Of a DNA stretch of 64,000 bases, positions 57,729-64,000 are shown one piece after another; the stretch's first letter is position 1; each line of letters begins with the position of its first letter. Below the pieces are notes generated by a model. That model ran no database searches. It was not told the DNA's origin and worked only from the letters and a program-made list of their open reading frames with translations. The position numbers and the translations under genes are program-made. Source of the stretch: Chaetorhynchus papuensis (lineage: Eukaryota > Chordata > Aves > Passeriformes > Rhipiduridae); contig VWYX01000013.1 in the NCBI GenBank assembly GCA_013396525.1, forward strand, positions 1,540,487 to 1,604,486, in the 5' to 3' direction.

Positions 57729-58335
57729 TTAAGTCTTCCATTTCCAATTTCTAGATGCTGATGGGCATCTTGTATATCTGCCATTGGTGCTGTTCTCATA
57801 AGTGATGGTCAGATGATAAGCAGATTGTGGAGAGGAGTAGAGATCCCCCAGAATTAGAAAAAATCCACCAACCCAGTCACTGAACAGTGCATCCCCTATT
57901 TCCCATCTGGGCAGAATCTCTGCGTTGTCATAATTTCAAATCTCCTGGATTACAGTGTCAGTAGGGGACAGGGTCTCCAGCCATCACCTGGAGTATTCCT
58001 CCAAGTAGTAACAGCTTTTTTTATCTTCTGCTCTGTATTCTCCATCTTTAGGCAGTCCAAACCAGGACTGGCGATCACAAGGCTCAAAAGTCATAGTCCT
58101 TTTGATGTAGCTACTAAAGTCATCGACATCTTGAATTCTAGGAAATAATAAAAATCTTTAGACTGTGTTCCTACATCCTTTGCCAGAGTCCCATGCTCCA
58201 AAGCTCTGGTGCATTTATGTCTAAGTTGAGATTTTTCCAGCCTGGTAAATAGTTACAGGTAGCAGTTAAAATTCATCCTAGCACAGACAACAGAAATCCA
58301 ACTAACAGTACTCTGTGTCTGTTTGCCAAGTTCAT
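57729..58335 (-). pseudogene. Degraded claudin (CLDN22/CLDN24-type) pseudogene
   Basis: Read on the - strand, this aligns end to end with the intact claudin about 1.9 kb away. The ATG at 58335 opens MNLANRHRVLLVGFLLSVLG, residue for residue against the intact start. TGA at 58275-58273 then replaces the conserved Trp of LGW. Landmarks follow: NYLPGWKNLNLD, SMGLWQ, QSKDFYYFLE, PGLDCLK, KLLLLGGIL, VIQEI, and LPRWEIGDALFSDWVGGFFL near 57914-57855. Disabling changes include TAG at 58173-58171, TGA at 58093-58091, at least three frameshifts and small deletions. Both disulfide cysteines of the first extracellular loop are lost. A reading-frame end (TAA) falls at about 57729. It is a single-exon relic, and because claudins of this subfamily are naturally intronless it can be a broken tandem paralogue and need not be retrocopied. 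No protein is expected. Confidence 0.9.
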
Positions 58336-59559
58336 TTTTTGCAGTCACAGAAGCACCAAACCATTGGCTTTTGCAGGCACTGTTCTGCTCAGTTCTTTGT
58401 CGTGCTCTGTCATACATAAGCACAAGTTAAAACAATGCTCTATGAAGCATGAAATACTTCTCCCCTCCCTCCAGCTTTGTGTTGCCTGGTTCCATGTGCA
58501 GTGTTTGGGGGACTGGGAGGTGGCATGGTAAAGCAGTAGCAGAAGGGTGTGGCCACAGCTGGGCTCACTTTTCATTCGTTTTTGGTTTGGTTTTTTTTAA
58601 GAAAAGCATATACTTGGTTTTCCATCAATCAGCTAAAGCATTACAGCAGTTTTGCTAATTTTGGCATCTCCCGGTTTGTTTTTAAGTTTTAATACCACAC
58701 TGATGCACTTCCACTTAGAACAAATGACACTCTCTGCTTTGTGGCCAGTTAAATGTTATGTTTAAAGTCAAATATACAGCAACATCTTCCAAACATGAGT
58801 GAATGGAACTTAAGGGATCTTGGATAGGATGCATAATGACTCAAGACCTGTGTCAGAGGAAGATAGCTACACTGGCTTTTAAAGCAGCATTTCTCAGCCT
58901 ATTTTTGGTGCATAAAGTATGCAGGTGCCAGAAGCACTTAGAATAACTTGTCTGGGCAGTCTAATGTGGCAGCCTGGGAAAACACAGCTTGCTGGGTCTG
59001 AGCACCCACACCACCACACCCCATGCACAAAAAGACAGTTGCAAAGCTTGCTACCATTTCAGAAACTTACTATTTCCAAATACACAGAAAAACCATTTGA
59101 TGCATTGCAGGTACTCAGACTGTTTAGGACAGGAAATCTCCTCTAAGTTCATATGCCACTGCATCAGTCAAGTGGAAAATTGCAACAGGGAGTCAAACTT
59201 TGGGGCTTATTTCATTGGTTACATAAAAAAGGAAGCACATTTTGGTTAAAATCCAAGCTGTAAGAGAACATGCATATTCATTTTCAGGTTTTTACAGTGC
59301 AGTTAAGAAAGCAAAAGCACCTTTTCCGTGCAGTCTCTGAAAACTTCAGCATTTTGCTGCGATACAGTTTTAAGCAGTTCCACATGTGAGAAAACACACC
59401 ACCTTCCAATACCATTTTATGGAGAAAACAGACAGAAATTTAGGAAATCAGCTAGGTAACAAAGAGTCCTTTGAATTAGTACCGGAACAAGCTTCTGGCT
59501 TGCACTAGGGTTTGGAAAAGATAGGGCAGTACTTCTTGTGCAGCTTAAAACCTTCCGTT
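58336..59559. other. Spacer between claudin relic and intact claudin
   Basis: 1.2 kb without a recognised gene. It would contain the 3' UTR of the intact - strand claudin. No clear AATAAA on the - strand was seen close to its stop; an ATTAAA on the - strand lies near 58690. Confidence 0.5.
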
Positions 59560-60213
59560 TTAAGGCCTAGTTTCAGTTTCCAGGCGTTGACACTGATCCT
59601 GCTGTTCTGCTACTGCATAATGGACCGAGGACGGATGGACTTCAGTAGAACAGATTGTGCAGTTAAGTAGGGATCCTCCTAATATGAGACAAAATCCAGC
59701 AAGCCAGCCAACAAATAATGCTTCCCCAAAATCCCACCTGGGAACAATATCTGGTATATTCTCATCCCAAAATTCCTGGACTGTGGAATGGGCAACCCAG
59801 GAAACTGGGACGATAGCTGTAATCCCCGATATCCAGAAGAGCATTCCTCCAAACAGCAACAACCGTTTCTTTTGTTCCTGTTGTCTTTCACCAATTTTCA
59901 AACAGTCCAACCCAAATCCCGAGAGCAAGAGGCCCAAAAGCCCTGATCCATTTGAAAAAAACATCAAAATCCTAGAAATCCTGAGCTCTGGAGGCAAAGC
60001 TAGGAAAGAATCGAAGTCCTTGCATTGCATTCCTCCTTCTTCCTGGACAACACAAGCTTGCCAGAGTCCCATAGTCCAGATCTCCAGTTCATTAAGTTCC
60101 AGGTTAAGATTTTTCCACTGGGGTAGATAGGTGGTGAGACAGGACAGGACCCATCCCAAGAGAGAGACCAATATGCCACTTAATTGCATCACTGGTTGAT
60201 AGACTAAGGCCAT
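59560..60213 (-). CDS. CLDN22: Claudin-22/claudin-24-type tight-junction protein (intact, single exon)
   Basis: A 217-residue intronless claudin, usual length for the family (human CLDN22/24 about 220). Four membrane segments are visible at about residues 8-28, 82-101, 117-137 and 164-184. The first extracellular loop carries the claudin signature W33...GLW(49-51)...C54...C64, and Arg81 closes it. Cysteines after TM2 (C104) and TM4 (C185, C188) could be palmitoylated. Blocks KNLNLELNE, QCKDFDSFLALP, SRILMFFSNG, SGFGLDCL, VPVSWVAHSTVQEFWDEN and PRWDFGEALF match CLDN22/24. The tail ends ETRP, not the classical claudin PDZ ligand (YV). The ATG has a good context (A at -3, G at +4). The gene lies convergent to WWC2, as in human. 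Between CLDN22 and CLDN24 I lean to CLDN22 from the LGWVLSCLT segment, but position alone would favour CLDN24, because the broken copy is the one nearer WWC2. Role: lateral-membrane strand protein of tight junctions. Confidence 0.93.
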   Translation of the reverse strand: MALVYQPVMQLSGILVSLLGWVLSCLTTYLPQWKNLNLELNELEIWTMGLWQACVVQEEGGMQCKDFDSFLALPPELRISRILMFFSNGSGLLGLLLSGFGLDCLKIGERQQEQKKRLLLFGGMLFWISGITAIVPVSWVAHSTVQEFWDENIPDIVPRWDFGEALFVGWLAGFCLILGGSLLNCTICSTEVHPSSVHYAVAEQQDQCQRLETETRP

Positions 60214-60326
60214 TGTAAGAGCAGAGTTCTGAAAGCTTGAGGAGAAAGGTCTCCCCAGCAGTTCTGTACCAACTGCTACCTTGAGTGATGGTGGAAGCTG
60301 TGATGATTTTAGGTCTCTGCTGCCCC

Positions 60327-60334
60327 AAATATAA
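60327..60334 (-). promoter_or_regulatory. Possible TATA-like element of the claudin gene
   Basis: The - strand reads GGCTTATATTTGGGG about 115 bases upstream of the ATG. The spacing would suit a short 5' UTR. Weak evidence from sequence alone. Confidence 0.3.
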
Positions 60335-60385
60335 GCCCTTGCTATTAACCCTTTGCAAGCTCTGAAACACTTTTTTGTTCTTCAC

Positions 60386-63300
60386 GAATATAAAGTTTCA
60401 CATAAAGGACGAAGGACTTCACTAAACCATGAGTTAGGCTTTCCGATAAGGATTTGATCTGTTACCTTCCAATTTGCTTGGTAAAATTATATCCCAATGC
60501 CTGATGATTACAAGCTTGAGGATGAACAAAGAGGGCTCTATGACCCCTCACCCTAAAACACAACAGAAATCTTTGTGCTTCAATACGGATTAATTAGATT
60601 TTAAGTGGTGATAAAAAGGCAGCTCTGTGTGCAACAGGACTTCATTGTAATAGCTAAATTTGAGATTTCAGGGATGTAAATCAAGGCCTTGTAAAGAAAG
60701 GTAGACTGTTTGCCTATAATCTTTATTCTTAGACTTCCTCAACATACATAATGGCTTATCTTCCACTGCCCTGTTTTATGTCCCCAGCACTGTAAAAGAC
60801 GCTTTGTAAAAGATCCTTATGCTTCACATTTTCTACATTCATTTCTTTTAAAATGGGCTTTGTTTTGACTGACTCTTAAGGGGAAAAGGAGACGGGTATG
60901 GTGAAAGTACCGTAGAAAATGAAATCCTAGACATCCCCTCCACCATAATGAACCCAGGCAGATCATCAGCCAGCGTAAACTTTACCTGCCCCAGGACTTC
61001 AGCAACACCACAGTAGCAGCTTACAGCAGCTCAGTGTCCCCTTTCCTAAAGCCCGTGTCCCAGATGGCACACAGGGTATTCACTTAGCATCTAACAACAT
61101 TTGGCACTCAGTGCTCCCGGGGCCAGGAATGCCTAGTACACCTCTCTGATCAAAGCAAGATACCATTATGCCATTACCCCATTAGGAAACCCTGCTTTTC
61201 CCTGCTCTCATGTCAGCTAACCTTGTGTTTGTCCACAGGGTCAGAAGGAGAACATCTGTTTGCTGTTTCCCTTCCCACACATAACAGCACAGCCTGTCTG
61301 AGAAGGAGCTGAGCAGCATGAACACATCCACATGAGAATGACCCAGAGATGTTTTCCAGTAATTTCCTAGATGTGATAATGTATTTATCTGTATATTTTA
61401 ATTCTCAGTTGTTCAAAATGGATTATGTGATGGGAAAACATAACACTGCTTTTGAAGGTTTCCAAAATCCTGAAGGATACCATTAAGAACTGTCACCGTG
61501 AGATGATCTCTTCTTCCTCATTTTTATACATTTAATATTTTCTTCTCTGCTCTTAATTCCAACAGTCAATATAGTCTGAGAGCACAGCATCAGGCCTGTG
61601 AAGTCCATCCATTTTGCAAATGTTGACTACAACTGGCACAGTGTTCCAGCCTTTAAATTTTAGCCATCAGAAGCACTAGGACCGCCGCATTAGTAAGATC
61701 TGCCAATTAAATTCTGCAACTTACTATTAACAATGCACTAACTTACAGCAAGAAAAGCTTCCTTAAAAGCTTCCTTCTGGATAAGACTATATGCAATCCT
61801 TATTCTTCTGGAGGGGAGGGGAAGGTGACACTTGCCTTTGCACTAGGGTAGTAACAAGGTCTGAAATGCCTGTACTTAGAACTTACTGCTCTTCTGAAAA
61901 ATCACAGTGGAATTATGTACATTCTCAGCTCAGGCACTGCCTTAGTCCTATCTTCCTTGTCTTTCTTTCACCCTTTTTCTCCCCACTGTTACTTCTCTCA
62001 CATCTAAAAATGTCTCATTCTCAGAATAATTGTATTTGGTAGACTTGTGCCGACACAGAAGGTGACATGTTGGAGTTACTGAAGAGCCTAAGGGCTAAAA
62101 TTGGGCTCCCATCTGTTTCGGTCCTACTGCTCAGGGCAATCTGAAACATAAGCCCGGGGTTTACTGTTATACTGCCATAACCAAAAACATCTGCCAGCAT
62201 CTGCACAGCCTGAAACAACAGATCACCTTAAGGTGTTTCAGTGGAGATGGCCACTGAAAGACAGCTCCCAGGCCAGTGGGGCAGGGGAGGTGCCTGCCAG
62301 GGACCTCTGCAGACAGTGGCAGGGGGCCCATGCACAATAGAGCTGCTCTAGGGCAACTCTGGCCCTTCTCTTGGCCGCTGCTCCCCTTGTCAGCCGCTGC
62401 AGCAAGGACGGTGCTTGTGCAACACACACTTGTCAAGAAGAAAAGGAAGAGCAGGTACAGCTATCACTGACCAGTGTGCTTTCAGGTAAGGAAGGTGAGG
62501 ATGGATTTAGAGGGAGTTGTGACTGGGTTTAGAGCATTTTTTTCCCTATTCCTTTTTCCCTATATACTTTAAAGTCTGAGGTATGTAACATACAGGGATA
62601 CCAGCCTACAGAGGTCTATGCAGGTAAAATATTGCCTGTGAAGAATATTGCACAGGTCATGAACGAGTTCATACAGGTTCAGTAATACTTTTCAAGCACT
62701 GGAGATTACATCATTCATTCAAACTAGCTCCAAGCATCATTTTTCAAATTGATTTTGACTAGACTAAAGCAGACTCAGGGTGGTCAGTGTGCATATCTTT
62801 TTTTGCAGTTAAGTGCATTAAATTTTTACTCCCAATAAAACCATTTCAGGCTGAACACAAGGATTCTGAATCTCACTGCAAGTGGTACATATTCTCTTTA
62901 AAAGCTACACTAACTCTTCTGGGAGCCTCCATGGCCAGAGATAGATACACTAATGCTTTACCTCCTGCAAAGAGTAGTAGAGAATTGTTGTCTGTACACA
63001 GCTCTGCAGCCCACACAATTATCCCAATGTTTAATTGTCAGCAAGTGGAAAGAAATACCAGGTTCAGCACTTTGGGATCTGATTAGGCAATTTAATCCCA
63101 CAAAAGCAGAATTATGAGACTGGCTCTTTCCTATACTTTCAGTTCCTTTGTAAAGCATGTTCATGTTGTGGGCTTGTTTATTCTCCTCCAGTGGTCCAAA
63201 AAAGGTGTTCATCTGTGAAGTACAATTGTCCTCAATAGCATTGCCCAGACACTGCTGTAGTTTTTGCTAATTTGAAGATAGTCCTGGAGTTCCCTAAATT

Positions 63301-64000
63301 TTTGTTGTTGTTGTTTTTGCTCATTGAAATATCAAGTATTTTCATGAATCATTCACAGGCCTCTCAATTTTAGATCCCCATCTTATAGACACATATGCAA
63401 AAGATGGAAATAAGAGCTAGTGTATAGATTTTCTATGGTTGAATCTTAGTTACAGCCAGTAAAACAGCTGCTGTCAGAAGCTGGCAAGGGAATGTCTGCA
63501 GCATCTTTCTACGAGTGACTTAATTCATTCACCTTGGCAGTCTGTTGCTTTCCACCTTATTGCTTGAACTGAAAGTCATGAAACATTTTCTTACCAACTA
63601 AGAACCCATTTCTTTGTGATGCTGGAGCATCTTTTGGGTTTGCATAGCCAGTGTGCTCTTCAGTGAAACCACAGGAACACCCAGCAAAGAACACAAGGCA
63701 TACTGCTATCCATAATGACTTACTCCAGTGTGCATTTAAGTGAGATTTGAGATTCTGTGTATTGGTAGAGCTTAAGGTTTCAGGGTGCTTCAGAGAGCAT
63801 CACAGTACAGAAGTCAACTTCTCCCTGAGTATACATCTGTGTGTCTCCAACTCCTGAGAGTCATAAACTTTGCAAGAGAGTGACAGGTACCTTTTGACCT
63901 CCTAATGAAGTGGACTAATCTACATTTTATTTTTTTATTCATAAAGTTACTATGGTGGTTCTTCTGTCTGAGTTCCTCTTTGTTTCCCTTGCTGAAATTA
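60386..64000. other. Intergenic sequence to window end
   Basis: 3.6 kb with no recognised exon, RNA gene or repeat family. A moderately GC-richer stretch at about 62240-62430 gives short overlapping open frames on both strands without motifs. In human the next gene on this side is CDKN2AIP; none of it was seen here. Confidence 0.6.

Noticed and set aside
59657..60130. 157-codon open frame on the + strand
   Set aside because: It is antisense to the intact claudin, whose codon structure and family motifs on the - strand explain the openness.
1..64000. CRISPR arrays, operons, prophage or other prokaryote-type systems
   Set aside because: The window has split vertebrate genes, CR1 repeats and long AT-rich introns; no spaced palindromic repeats or dense collinear genes are present.

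Overview
The window is AT-rich vertebrate genomic DNA, most likely from a bird. The avian signature is three degraded fragments of CR1-type LINEs (39969-40185, 46919-47140, 51506-51625). The two recognisable genes are the neighbours WWC2 and CLDN22/CLDN24, which are also adjacent in human (4q35). Most of the window is intron. I see no bacterial, plasmid, phage or CRISPR content.

Layout. Positions 1-10265 are intron sequence upstream of the first visible exon. Positions 10266-54278 carry 21 coding exons of WWC2 on the + strand. They have consensus AG/GT splice borders and compatible phases throughout, and they join into one open frame of 1,100 residues ending ...ADDV-stop. The two N-terminal WW domains lie on exons upstream of the window. 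A long AU-rich 3' UTR follows, from 54279 to about 56.5 kb or beyond. Convergent with WWC2 on the - strand are a degraded claudin copy (58335-57729) and an intact single-exon claudin of 217 residues (60213-59560). From 60.4 kb to the end I see only non-coding sequence.

How the genes relate. WWC2 is a KIBRA-family cytoplasmic scaffold that promotes Hippo/LATS signalling and binds membranes through a C2 domain. The claudin is a four-pass tight-junction protein. They are linked by position (tail to tail), not by a shared pathway that this sequence could show.

Mobile DNA. Besides CR1, the last WWC2 intron holds a 447-bp element (52582-53028). It starts TGT and ends ACA, is flanked by a perfect 6-bp direct repeat (GATTCC), and contains nearly three 43-bp CCAAT/E-box repeats followed by a TATA box. 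I read it as a solo retroviral LTR.

Most interesting observations: the broken claudin paralogue next to the intact one, the solo LTR with its repeated promoter motifs, and an isolated CpG-rich repeat patch directly after one WWC2 splice donor. I found no evidence for an undescribed multi-gene system.
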